Positions 1 to 8,425 of a DNA stretch of 64,000 nt are shown piece after piece. Numbering within the stretch: position 1 is the first letter of the stretch; every line of letters begins with the position of its first letter. The stretch is from RPRB01 sp035519675 (GTDB lineage: Bacteria > Myxococcota > Myxococcia > Myxococcales > Myxococcaceae), in NCBI GenBank assembly GCA_035519675.1, contig DATIWB010000025.1:1-64000 (forward strand). Reading direction: 5' to 3'. The notes under the pieces were generated by a model. That model did no database searches. It saw only the letters and a program-made list of their open reading frames with translations, and was not told the DNA's origin. A program made the position numbers and the translations under genes.

Positions 1-3000
1 ATCAACGTCCTCGGATTCACGGTGGGCGGGTGGCTCACCTGGCTCCGCTGGGCACGCTCGCGGCAGCAGGCACGGGCCCGGATCATCGCCCAGCTGGCGA
101 GCGGCAACCTCGTCACCCAGGTGACGGCCGGCGAGAGCCAGGAGGACGTCCGCCGGCTGATCCTCTCGCTCCGCCGGGCCCTGTTCCAGGTTCAGCGGGT
201 GACGGGGAACATCCAGTGCACCGGCAAGGGCGTGGGCGAGCAGTCGCAGGCGCTGCTGGAGGCGGCGCGACGGCAGGGCGCTGCGGTGGACCGCTCGCTG
301 GGCTCCGTCCGGGGGATGGGCAGCTCCCTGCAGGTCGCGGGCGAACGGCTGACCCAGGTGGCGACCTTCGCCGAGGAGACCACCGCGGCGCTGGCGGAGA
401 TGACCGCCCGCATCGAGCAGGTCGCGTCGGCGCTCGGAACCCTCGACCAGTTCGCCCTCCGCACCACCGAGCGCGTGCAGATCATGAGCGAGGGGCTCTC
501 GGCCGTGGCGAGCAGCGGCGACGTCCTGGCTCGCTTTGCCGGCGAGGCCGCGGCGTTCGTCGCCTCGGTGGAGGAGGGCATCGACGCCGTGCGGCGGCGG
601 GCGGGCGAGACCGGCGACCTGGCCCGGGTGGTGACCACCACCGCCGAGCGCGGCGAGGCCCTGGTGAACGACTCGGTGCAGGGCATGTACCGGGTCGAGG
701 AGTCCATCCGACGCGCGGCGGAGATCGTCGAGGCCCTCGGCCACCGCAGCCAGGAGATCGGCCGCATCGTCGACGTCATCCAGGAGGTCGCCGACCAGAC
801 CAACCTCCTGTCGCTGAACGCGGCGATCATCGCCGCCCAGGCCGGGGAGCAGGGTCTGGCCTTCGGGGTGGTGGCGGAGGAGATCCGCTCGCTCGCCGAG
901 CGCACCGCGCGCAGCACCCGGGAGATCGCCGCCATCGTCCGGCAGACCCGCGGACAGGTGGATGCCGCCGTGCTCCACGTGCAGGAGGGCCGCGAGCGCG
1001 CCACCGCCGGCGTGGCCCTGGGCGATCGGGCGGCCTCGGCGCTCAAGGAGATCCGCGCCACCACCCAGCGGACGTTCGCCGCGGTCGAGTCCACCGTGGC
1101 CGAGACGGTGCGGCTCGAGGCCCAGGGCTCGCACGTGGTGCAGGCCTCCACCCGCGTGGCCAACCGCATCATCGAGCTCACCCGCGCCTCGGTGGAGCAG
1201 GCCGAGGCCGGACGGGAGCTCGTCCGTCAGACCCAGGAGATGGCCCGGCTGGCCCAGGGTGCCTCGGCCAAGGCGGAGGGCCAGGCCCGAACCGGCCGGG
1301 CGCTGAGCGACGCCGTCCGCCGGCTCACCGATGCGCTTCAGGAGATCCGGGCCGCGCACGCGGTGCTCACCCGTGGGGACGCCGCCATCTCCGAGGACGT
1401 GGCCCAGGTGCGCGCCGACGCCCAGACCGTGCTCCGCATCGGCGACGGGCTCAGCCGGAGCGTCGAGCAGCTGTCGCGCGAGGCGGCCAGCCTCCAGGCC
1501 GAGGTCTTCCGCTTCCGGCTCCCCGAGCCGCGCCGCGGCGGCACGCTCAAGGTGGGGATCCACCAGTCGGCGATGTTCGAGTCGACGCGGGGCCTGGACC
1601 CGCTCTTCACCCTCGACAACCAGATGGTGGAGATCGGGGCGAGCATGTACGCCGGCCTGCTGCGCCAGGAGGACGGGGTGATGATCCCCGAGCTGGCCGA
1701 GCGCTGGGAGGCGGCGCCCGGCGCGCGCAGCTACCGGTTCTTCCTTCGCCCGGGGTTGACCTTTCACGACGGCGTGCCGCTCCGGGCCTCGGACGTCAAG
1801 CGCCACTTCGAGCGGCTGCTCGACCCGAAGGTGGATTCGCCCGACCAGTGGATCTTCAAGGAGGTGGAGGGCGCGCGCGACTACCTCTCGGGACGGAAGA
1901 GCGAGGTCTCGGGCTTCGAGGTGCTCGACGACACCACGCTGGAGATCCGCCTCGACGAGCCCAAGGCATTCTTCCTCCATCTGGTCACCCTGCCGGCGAC
2001 GCTGGTGACGCGGATGGGCCCGGGCGGAAAGTTCCTCGGCGCCGGACCCTACCGGCCGGCGACCATCGCTCCCAGCGGGGTGGTGCTGGAGCGGCACCCG
2101 GCCTACTTCCGGCCGGAGCGCCCGTTCGTGGACCGGCTGGAGTTCGTGTTCCATCCCGACCGAAAGACCGCGCTGGAGCGGCTGCGCGCAGGCGAGCTGG
2201 ACGTCGTCTCGGGCCTCTACGCCGAGCACGTGCGCGACGCCGGCGTCGATCCCCAGCAGGTCATCGCCGGGAGCCAGCCCTCGTGCTGGTTCATGGGCTT
2301 CCAGGTCCACACCCCCCCGTTCGACGACGTGCAGGTGCGGCTCGGCATCCGCGCCGGGCTCGACGTGGCGGGGATGGTGGAGCGGTTCCACCCCGGAGCG
2401 CGGGTGGCCTCCACCCTCACCCCGCCCTCGCTGCTCACCGGTGAGCTCCCGCCCCCGCCCAGGACCAACGTGGCGCTGGCCCGACAGCTGCTGCGCGACG
2501 CGGGCATCGGACGGCTCCGGCTCGAGCTGGCCTACCCGCCGGGCCGCAACACCGAGGCCGAGGACGCGGTGCTGTTCCGGCCGCTCATCGAGACGGGCCT
2601 GGTCGAGCTCTCGCACACCGAGATCGACCCCACCGACTTCTGGCAGCGGGCACGCGAGGGACGACTGCCCGCGTTCCGGGCCGGGTGGATCGCCGACTAC
2701 CCGGACGCGGACAACTTCCTCCACTTCCTGCTGCACTCGGGGGCCCAGACGGTGTTCGGCCTCGGCTTCCGGAGCGCCGAGCTGGACCGGCTGACCACCG
2801 AGGCGCGGGTGAGCATCGATCCGGAGCTGCGGATGTCGCTCTACCGCTCGGCCGAGCGCATCGTCATGCAGGAGTGCCCGGTCATCCCGCTCTACCACGA
2901 GCGGATCTACGCCGCGGCGAGCCCCCGGGTGCAGGGCCTCCGGCTGCACTCCACGCCGCCACAGGTCCGCTTCGACGAGCTCTGGCTGGACAGCGCCGAG

Positions 3001-3006
3001 GCCTAG
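1..3006 (+). CDS. Methyl-accepting chemotaxis protein fused to a family 5 solute-binding domain (5' partial)
   Basis: The reading frame is open at the left edge, and the first residues (INVLGFTVGGWLTWL) look like the end of a membrane helix, so the true start lies outside the window; the GTG at 22 is only an internal candidate. Numbered from that GTG, residues 30-480 form a long coiled coil of chemoreceptor type. Its signalling hairpin tip is near residues 255-305 (EVADQTNLLSLNAAI, then EEIRSLAERT). From about residue 505 (RRGGTLKVGI) to the end, the sequence is an SBP_bac_5 oligopeptide/nickel-type binding protein (LTFHDGVPLRASDVKRHFE, and a late NFLHFLLHSG stretch). No membrane helix separates the two parts, so the binding domain should be cytoplasmic, unlike the usual periplasmic SBP. 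It probably controls a CheA/CheW pathway in response to an internal or imported ligand. The domain calls are firm; the ligand is unknown. Confidence 0.9.
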   Translation: MNVLGFTVGGWLTWLRWARSRQQARARIIAQLASGNLVTQVTAGESQEDVRRLILSLRRALFQVQRVTGNIQCTGKGVGEQSQALLEAARRQGAAVDRSLGSVRGMGSSLQVAGERLTQVATFAEETTAALAEMTARIEQVASALGTLDQFALRTTERVQIMSEGLSAVASSGDVLARFAGEAAAFVASVEEGIDAVRRRAGETGDLARVVTTTAERGEALVNDSVQGMYRVEESIRRAAEIVEALGHRSQEIGRIVDVIQEVADQTNLLSLNAAIIAAQAGEQGLAFGVVAEEIRSLAERTARSTREIAAIVRQTRGQVDAAVLHVQEGRERATAGVALGDRAASALKEIRATTQRTFAAVESTVAETVRLEAQGSHVVQASTRVANRIIELTRASVEQAEAGRELVRQTQEMARLAQGASAKAEGQARTGRALSDAVRRLTDALQEIRAAHAVLTRGDAAISEDVAQVRADAQTVLRIGDGLSRSVEQLSREAASLQAEVFRFRLPEPRRGGTLKVGIHQSAMFESTRGLDPLFTLDNQMVEIGASMYAGLLRQEDGVMIPELAERWEAAPGARSYRFFLRPGLTFHDGVPLRASDVKRHFERLLDPKVDSPDQWIFKEVEGARDYLSGRKSEVSGFEVLDDTTLEIRLDEPKAFFLHLVTLPATLVTRMGPGGKFLGAGPYRPATIAPSGVVLERHPAYFRPERPFVDRLEFVFHPDRKTALERLRAGELDVVSGLYAEHVRDAGVDPQQVIAGSQPSCWFMGFQVHTPPFDDVQVRLGIRAGLDVAGMVERFHPGARVASTLTPPSLLTGELPPPPRTNVALARQLLRDAGIGRLRLELAYPPGRNTEAEDAVLFRPLIETGLVELSHTEIDPTDFWQRAREGRLPAFRAGWIADYPDADNFLHFLLHSGAQTVFGLGFRSAELDRLTTEARVSIDPELRMSLYRSAERIVMQECPVIPLYHERIYAAASPRVQGLRLHSTPPQVRFDELWLDSAEA

Positions 3007-3030
3007 AGGCGCCGCCGTCCCGGCAATCGC

Positions 3031-4314
3031 TCAGCGCTGCAGCACCAGCGGCGGGTTCTCCGGAACCTCGGCGCTCCGCTCATCCGGCTCCGGCACCGTT
3101 GCCGGAACGGAGGGGGGAACGTCGCGCCGGTACAGCTGGCCGGCGTGGTTCCGGGCCCACTGGGGCAACTGGCCGTCGTATCCGGAGGCGGCGTCGTGCC
3201 GGAGCACCGACCAGGCGAACGCTCCGCAGTAGCCGGCGCAGCGTGCAGTGTCGAGCATGGTCTTGATGCTCCGCCGCGGGTGGCTACCGGGGAAGGAGTT
3301 CAGGAGCAGCGGCCGGTCGAGGCGCAGGTCCGACACCGCCCGGCGCAGCTCGGCCTCGTCGGCCGGCCAGCCCACGCTGTACACGTCGAGCCCCACCCCG
3401 CGAACCAGCGGCAAGCCGCTCCAGCGTGACACGCCCACGGTGGCCAGCGCCCGGGTGTGGCGCCGCACCAGGGTCACCGCCTCGCAGAGGAAGGCCCGCA
3501 TTTCCTCGGGACTGATCTGCGAGGCCGCCTCGACTGGGTCGGCGCCCAGCCCCATCCAGCGGCGCAGCGCGGCCCCCAGCCCGCGTCGCTCGGGCAGCGC
3601 CGGACCGACGCCGGCGACGCAGACGTCGGCGCCGCTCAGGATCTCCCAGGCCACGATGGCCGGATGGTCGGCGCAGCGGATCAGGATGGGGCGCAACACC
3701 CGCTCGAGCAGCGCGGCGCGCTTGACCGGGTCACGGACCGTGTCCGCGTGGCCGCGTACCGGCTGGCCATCGACGATGCTCGCCGGCGCGACCCAGCCGG
3801 CGTCGAGCAGCACCAGCACCAGCCCCACGCCCGTGGTCCGCGCCGCCTCGAGCACCACGTCGATGTCGGCGAAGACCGAGGCGTCGAGGGCCTCGGGGGT
3901 GCCGTCCTCGGCGAAGCGCACCCCGGCGCGTCCGTCGGCGAGGAGGAAGAAGCGCGCCGTCTGCACGCCGTCGCTGCGCAGCCGCTCGAACACCTGGCGG
4001 AGCAATGCCGCGTCCTCGGCGTGGGCATGCAGTCCACCCTCGGGCCGCCAGGGGGACGTCCCGACGTCGACCCCGTAGTGCACCCAGGGGACGTTCGCGC
4101 CGAGGAGGAATCGATTGGGGCCGAACGGCGGGCCGTCCGGATTCAGAGGCGCCGTGGAGGCGTTGAACGCGAACCACGGAGCTTCCCGGGTGATGGCCGG
4201 AGCCGTGCGTTCGGGCAGCGGGCGAGAGGAAGAGCGCGGAGTCCGCGGGTCTGGAGTGGGGCGGGGATTGCCAGATTCAGGCGCGGCACGCACGGCCTTG
4301 CGCTGCTGCGACAT
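3031..4314 (-). CDS. Glycoside-hydrolase-5-like TIM-barrel protein, catalytic glutamates apparently missing
   Basis: About 427 residues. I chose the ATG at 4314 because AGGGG lies about 7 bases upstream; a start at 4434 would add 40 unconvincing residues. A Pro/Arg/Ser-rich N-terminus of about 50 residues has no obvious signal peptide. A cellulase-type barrel follows: GANVPWVHYG (strand 1), a long helix-strand run ending FFLLADGRAG, then the strand-4 landmark DHPAIVAWEILSGAD near residues 217-230. In GH5 enzymes that landmark reads W-E-x-x-N-E-P, and the catalytic acid/base Glu is here Gly. The strand-7 nucleophile position, usually in a (G/T)EFG context, reads LLLNSFPGS. The fold assignment is good; hydrolytic activity is doubtful. 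It converges with the upstream chemoreceptor gene and stands alone on its strand apart from the following rlmN group. Confidence 0.72.
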   Translation of the reverse strand: MSQQRKAVRAAPESGNPRPTPDPRTPRSSSRPLPERTAPAITREAPWFAFNASTAPLNPDGPPFGPNRFLLGANVPWVHYGVDVGTSPWRPEGGLHAHAEDAALLRQVFERLRSDGVQTARFFLLADGRAGVRFAEDGTPEALDASVFADIDVVLEAARTTGVGLVLVLLDAGWVAPASIVDGQPVRGHADTVRDPVKRAALLERVLRPILIRCADHPAIVAWEILSGADVCVAGVGPALPERRGLGAALRRWMGLGADPVEAASQISPEEMRAFLCEAVTLVRRHTRALATVGVSRWSGLPLVRGVGLDVYSVGWPADEAELRRAVSDLRLDRPLLLNSFPGSHPRRSIKTMLDTARCAGYCGAFAWSVLRHDAASGYDGQLPQWARNHAGQLYRRDVPPSVPATVPEPDERSAEVPENPPLVLQR

Positions 4315-4445
4315 CGAATGGCCCCTGGGTCGGCTAGGACCGACGAAGAATGGCTGTGTTGGGCGGAGGACTCTGCCACCCGCCCTGGAAAGTTGGAAGT
4401 GTAGAAAACCAGGCCCGGTGTCATTCCCGGGCACGGGGTCGCTTT

Positions 4446-5525
4446 CTACCCGCGGTCAGGGGGCGGGGGGAAGCGAACCGGCGGGGAAATCAGCGTTCCC
4501 CCGTACGAGGAGGCCTCGAGCGTGCCGCACGCCGCGCCGATGTCCTTCCCGCCGGAGTACCGGCGGACGACGGGGGCTCCGAGGATCTGCAGCCGATCGC
4601 GGAACTGGGCGAGCTCCCGGGCGTCCGGAGGGTGGTACCGCCCGGTGGGGTCCGTGACCTCGATCAGGTCGAGCTTGATCGGCACCCCGGCGAAGGCCTC
4701 GCGCAGGGCCTCGGCGTCCTGCTGCCCCATGTTCACGCCCCGGATGCAGACGTAGGCCACCATCGCCCGCTCGCGCCGGGTGCGCGCGTAGTCGGCGATG
4801 GCCCGGACCAGCTCGGGCAACGGATGGGTGCGCTCCACCGGCATGAGGCGGGCCCGCTTCTCGGGAATGGCCGAGGTCACGCTGAACGCCAGCCGGTAGG
4901 GGTGGCCCTCGCGCACGTAGCGGTCGATGGCCGGCACCACGCCGGCGGTGGACAGGGTGATGGCCCTGCCGGAGATGGCATACCCGGCGGGGTGGGCGAG
5001 GATCCGCGCCGCTCGCAGCACCTCGGTGGAGTTGAGCAGCGGCTCGCCCATCCCCATGAAGACCACACCCGACAGCCGCCGGTCGGCCTCGGCGCGGATC
5101 AGCCGGACCTGGTCGAGGATCTCCCAGGTCTGCAGATTTCTCCGGAAGCCCATCCGCCCGGTGGCGCAGAAGTCGCAGGCCAAGGCGCAGCCCACCTGGC
5201 TGGAGACGCAGACCACGTACTTGGTGTCGAAGAGTGGGATGCGGACTGCCTCCACCCGTCCGCCGAGCGGAGACTCGAGGAGGTACTTCACGAAGCCGTC
5301 CTCGGCCCGACGCCGCTCGACGACGGTGAGCGACGGCAGCTCGCCCCTGGCGAGCACCGCATCGCGAAGGGCGCGGTTGACCTGAGGCGTGAAGCGGAGG
5401 TCCTCCAGCCGCTCGGCCCCGTGGGCGTGCACCCGGGCGAAGAGCTTCCGCACCGCGAGCGGCGCCGGCTCCAGCGGAGCGAGCGCGCGGAACAGGTCCG
5501 CGAGCTCCATCCCGCGAAGGTTCAC
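4446..5525 (-). CDS. rlmN: 23S rRNA (adenine-2503-C2)-methyltransferase RlmN
   Basis: A radical-SAM methylase that modifies A2503 of 23S rRNA, and in many bacteria A37 of some tRNAs. The protein has 359 residues, the normal family length. The 4Fe-4S motif CxxxCxxC is C113, C117 and C120 (CALACDFC), followed by ATGRMGF. GMGEPLLN is the SAM-contact motif, and the resolving Cys sits near the C-terminus in GAACGTL. The start is GTG at 5525, overlapping the stop of the anti-sigma gene by 4 bases (GTGA); an ATG five codons in (5510) is an alternative. The overlap implies that it is translated with the ECF sigma / anti-sigma pair upstream, an unusual partner for a housekeeping rRNA methylase. Confidence 0.95.
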   Translation of the reverse strand: MNLRGMELADLFRALAPLEPAPLAVRKLFARVHAHGAERLEDLRFTPQVNRALRDAVLARGELPSLTVVERRRAEDGFVKYLLESPLGGRVEAVRIPLFDTKYVVCVSSQVGCALACDFCATGRMGFRRNLQTWEILDQVRLIRAEADRRLSGVVFMGMGEPLLNSTEVLRAARILAHPAGYAISGRAITLSTAGVVPAIDRYVREGHPYRLAFSVTSAIPEKRARLMPVERTHPLPELVRAIADYARTRRERAMVAYVCIRGVNMGQQDAEALREAFAGVPIKLDLIEVTDPTGRYHPPDARELAQFRDRLQILGAPVVRRYSGGKDIGAACGTLEASSYGGTLISPPVRFPPPPDRG

Positions 5526-5758
5526 TTCGTCTCGAGCTTGCCGCGGAGGTATGCCCTCAGCCGGCCAGCGACCTCGGGGGGCATCGACTTCACCAGCGCC
5601 TTTCGGCAGAGCCCGGAGGTGGCGCGGTAGCTGCGAACGAACTCCACACAGGGCGGGCAGCCGTTCAGGTGGGCCCGGAGATGCTCTTCGTCCTCGGGCG
5701 ACATCTCGCCGTCCAGAAACGGGAGCAGCGAGTCGATGGAGTCCTTGCAGTTGAACAT
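5522..5758 (-). CDS. Zinc-finger anti-sigma factor (ZAS / zf-HC2)
   Basis: A small cytoplasmic protein of 78 residues from the ATG at 5758, or 96 from a GTG at 5812 that overlaps the sigma-gene stop by 4 bases. The shorter start fits the domain better (MFNCKDSIDSLLPFLDGE is a classic zf-HC2 beginning); the longer one fits translational coupling. The zinc-binding cluster HLRAHLNGCPPC supplies the His-x3-His...Cys-x2-Cys pattern of redox- or metal-responsive anti-sigma factors of the RsrA/ChrR type. No membrane segment follows, so it should be soluble. It lies directly downstream of the ECF sigma gene and upstream of rlmN, and presumably sequesters that sigma factor. Confidence 0.82.
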   Translation of the reverse strand: MFNCKDSIDSLLPFLDGEMSPEDEEHLRAHLNGCPPCVEFVRSYRATSGLCRKALVKSMPPEVAGRLRAYLRGKLETK

Positions 5759-5808
5759 GGGTGACCGGCGGGACAGCCTCCCAATGATGCTCGGGACGGC
5801 CCCCGGTT

Positions 5809-6411
5809 TCACACTTCTTTGTAATAGGCGTCGATCGCCTCCCGGAGCGCCAGCCGGGCCCGGTGGAGTCGGCTCTTCACCGCCGGTACGGAAATGCCCA
5901 CCATCTCCGAGATCTCCTCGTAGGAGAGCCCCTCCACGTCCTTGAGGAGGAACACCTCGCGGTACCCCTCGGGCAGGGCGTCGGTGGCGACCTGGATGGC
6001 CCGCCCGAGCTCGTCATCGAGGACCTTGTCGTCGGCGCGCTTGCTCCAGTCCGACTCCGGGACCTCGGCCAGGTTGCCGCGGTCGGTGAACTCGGGTCCG
6101 GCGAGCTCGTCGCTGACGATGTCCAGCACCCTTTGGCGGCGCAGCCGCATCAGCGCGTTGTTGGCGGCGATCCGGTGCACCCAGCTGCCGAACGCGGCCT
6201 CGCCGCGAAACTCGGCCAGGTGCTGGTAGGCGGAGAGGAACGTGTCCTGGGTGATCTCCGCGGCGTCCGCCTCGCTGCGGGTCATTCGCAGCGCCAGACC
6301 GTAGACCTTGTCCTCGTGCCGGGCGACCAGTGCCTCGAAGGCGGACATCTCCCCGCCCTGGGCGCGGGTCAGCAGGGTCCGGTCGTCGTCCTGGACGGTG
6401 GTGTCGGTCAT
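5809..6411 (-). CDS. ECF-family RNA polymerase sigma factor (RpoE-like)
   Basis: 200 residues. Region 2 is at about 20-90 (ALVARHEDKVYGLALRMTRS, then DTFLSAYQHLAEFRG). A short acidic linker follows, and region 4 is at about 135-190 (LPEGYREVFLLKDVEGLSYE, EISEMVGISVPAVKSRLHRA). I chose the ATG at 6411 because GGGGAG lies 7 bases upstream; a GTG two codons earlier is possible. That Shine-Dalgarno can pair with a CCCC run 8-10 bases upstream to form a small hairpin, which is only a weak hint of translational control. It is the first gene of an apparent sigma / anti-sigma / rlmN operon. The target promoter is not evident. Confidence 0.93.
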   Translation of the reverse strand: MTDTTVQDDDRTLLTRAQGGEMSAFEALVARHEDKVYGLALRMTRSEADAAEITQDTFLSAYQHLAEFRGEAAFGSWVHRIAANNALMRLRRQRVLDIVSDELAGPEFTDRGNLAEVPESDWSKRADDKVLDDELGRAIQVATDALPEGYREVFLLKDVEGLSYEEISEMVGISVPAVKSRLHRARLALREAIDAYYKEV

Positions 6412-6489
6412 CGGCACACTCCCCGTCTGTCAGGGGGGCGCGCCGAGGTCAAGCGGCCCGCCGCGGAAGGATGGCCGGAGCTCGACGTC

Positions 6490-7677
6490 TCAGGGCGATA
6501 CCTCGGCGGCGAAGGTGGGCGTTCCCTTCACCAGCTTCACGATGACCGCGGGCTTCACCGCGTCGCGGTCCGGGCCGAGGGTGATGCGCCCGGTGATGCC
6601 ATCGAAGTCGCGCGTCCGGGCGATCTGCTCGCGCAGCGCCGGCCCGCCCGCGCCGTTCGACCGGCGGAGCGCGTCGATGCCCACCCGGGCCGCGTCGTAG
6701 CCCAGCGCGCCGAGCGCGTCCGGCAGGTGGCCGAAGCGCGCCTTGTACCGGGCGAGGAAGTCCTGAACCCGGCCACCGGGGTTGTCGGGGGTGAAGTGCG
6801 TCGAGTAGAGCGCGCCCTCCACCGCGGCGCCGCCGAGCTGCCCGAGCCGCTCGCCCGAGTCCCACCCGTCGCCGCCGAGCAACGTCGCGCGCATCCCGAG
6901 CTCGCGGGCCTGACGCGCCAGCGGACCGATGTCGCTGTAGTAGCCGGGGATGAAGAGCACCTGTGGCCGGGCCGCCTTGGTCCGGGTCAGCTGACCGCGG
7001 AAGTCGGTGTCGCCCCTGGCGTAGGCCTCCTCGGAGACGATCTTCCCTCCCAGTGCGCCGAAGCGGCCGGCGAAGACCTTGGCCAGGCCCACCGCGTAGT
7101 CGCTCCTCTGGTCCACCAGCATCGCCACCCGCTCGGCCTTGAGCGTCTCGCGGGCGAAGCGGGCGAGGAGCTGGCCCTGGAAGGTGTCGGTGAAGCACAC
7201 CCGGAAGACGTACGGGCCCCCCTCGGAGGTGACGCGCGGATTGGTGGAGGACGGGGCGATCATCGGCACCTCGCCCCTGGCCGCCGCCGGGGCCATGGCC
7301 AGGCTGTTGCTGCTCTGGTTCTCTCCCACCACGAAGAGCGCCCGGTCCTGGCTGACCAGGCGGGTCATGGCGTTGGCCGCCTCCTCGGGTCGGGACTGCG
7401 AGTCGTACGAGCGCAGCGCCAGCATCCGTCCCTGCACTCCCCCGCTGGCGTTGACCTCCTCCACTGCGAGCTGGACCCCGTTCTGCGTCTCGAGCCCGAA
7501 GTGCGCCTCTGGCCCGGTGAGCGCACCGACCATGCCGACCAGGAGCGGACCGGTGGCGGGCTGGGCGGAGGCGGACGGCGCGCTGGGGTCGCTCGCCGGA
7601 GCGGCGGGCTGCTTCCGCTCGCAGCCGAGCAGCGCCAGGGCGCAGAGGAGGGGGACGAGGCGGTGAGGAAGACGCAC
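6490..7677 (-). CDS. Branched-chain amino-acid-type ABC substrate-binding lipoprotein (Peripla_BP_6, LivJ-like)
   Basis: 395 residues. A lipoprotein signal ends in LALLGC, with the acylated Cys at about residue 19. A Ser/Pro/Ala-rich linker follows, then a two-lobed type-I periplasmic fold: VGMVGALTGPEAHFG (first strand and ligand loop), NGVQLAVEEVNASGG, VVGENQSSNSLAMAP, and FIPGYYSDIGPLARQARELG. This is the usual LivJ/Peripla_BP_6 layout and length. No permease or ATPase genes are nearby, so it is an orphan binding protein that may serve a transporter elsewhere or act as a sensor. The ligand cannot be read from the sequence; amino acids or related small molecules are typical of the family. 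Confidence 0.88.
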   Translation of the reverse strand: MRLPHRLVPLLCALALLGCERKQPAAPASDPSAPSASAQPATGPLLVGMVGALTGPEAHFGLETQNGVQLAVEEVNASGGVQGRMLALRSYDSQSRPEEAANAMTRLVSQDRALFVVGENQSSNSLAMAPAAARGEVPMIAPSSTNPRVTSEGGPYVFRVCFTDTFQGQLLARFARETLKAERVAMLVDQRSDYAVGLAKVFAGRFGALGGKIVSEEAYARGDTDFRGQLTRTKAARPQVLFIPGYYSDIGPLARQARELGMRATLLGGDGWDSGERLGQLGGAAVEGALYSTHFTPDNPGGRVQDFLARYKARFGHLPDALGALGYDAARVGIDALRRSNGAGGPALREQIARTRDFDGITGRITLGPDRDAVKPAVIVKLVKGTPTFAAEVSP

Positions 7678-7775
7678 GGGCGGACTCCGGGAGATGGGCA
7701 GCCTCCCCGGGGTCTACTCCAGCGCCGGGCGACGAGCCCACATCCAGGTGCTCCTGTGACGACGGTCAGGCGGCC

Positions 7776-8363
7776 TCAGCGCGAGCGGCCGCGGCTGACC
7801 CCGGCGCTGCCCCGGACCCAGAATCGCAGCGGCCGCGCGGCCCAGTCCCCGGCGTAGTCGACGCCGACGCGTGGCCCCCGCTCGACTTCCCGGCCACGGA
7901 CCGCCGGGGCGTCCAGGATCCGCAGCCCCGACACCTCCAGATCCGCCCCGTTCTGCGCGCCGGTGATGCCCAGCGCCCGGCAGAGCCGTCCCGGCCCGTC
8001 GAGCCGCACCGGAGCGTCGAAGCCCCCGACCGGCTCGAGTCCCCGGACCAGCACCGCCGCCGGGCGCCCCTGCCGCCCGGTCACGGCGTTGAAGCACCAG
8101 TGCATCCCGTAGATGAAGTAGACGTAGGCCCGCCCCGGCGGTCCCCAGAGGATGGAGGTGCGCGCCGTGCGCCCCCGGGAGGCATGGCAGGCCAGATCGT
8201 GCGCGCCGACGTAGGCCTCGGTCTCGACGATCCGTCCGGCCCGGCCGTCATGGACGAGCACCTTGCCCAGCAGCGCGCGCGCCACCACCCGCGCCGGGCG
8301 CTCATAGAAGGAATGAGGCAGCGCACTTCCGGGAGGCCCGGCTATGTTCACTGTCCAGGCCAC
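7776..8363 (-). CDS. 3-methyladenine DNA glycosylase (AAG/MPG family)
   Basis: 195 residues, normal for the bacterial AAG family, which removes alkylated and deaminated purines in base excision repair. The family opening SFYERPARVVARALLGK is followed by the catalytic motif IVETEAYVGAHDLACH, whose first Glu activates water. YVYFIYGMHWCFNAVTG carries the intercalating tyrosine region, and LDGPGRLCRALGIT is the C-terminal signature. The start is GTG at 8363; a second GTG at 8351 is equally possible. The gene is divergent from malQ across only about 60 bases, so both promoters must be compact or overlapping. Confidence 0.93.
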   Translation of the reverse strand: MAWTVNIAGPPGSALPHSFYERPARVVARALLGKVLVHDGRAGRIVETEAYVGAHDLACHASRGRTARTSILWGPPGRAYVYFIYGMHWCFNAVTGRQGRPAAVLVRGLEPVGGFDAPVRLDGPGRLCRALGITGAQNGADLEVSGLRILDAPAVRGREVERGPRVGVDYAGDWAARPLRFWVRGSAGVSRGRSR

Positions 8364-8425
8364 GCCCTGCTCTCCGGCGCGGGGTCGATTGCGTCGAGGT
8401 GCGTTGGGTGCAGATTCGGGCGACC

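Noticed and set aside
22..3006. Taking the GTG at 22 as the true start of the chemoreceptor
   Set aside because: The frame continues to base 1 and encodes a hydrophobic helix end; chemoreceptors need an upstream membrane and sensory part.
6449..7741. A long minus-strand frame overlapping the binding lipoprotein
   Set aside because: Its product is an Arg/Gly/Ala-rich shadow of the true gene in another frame.
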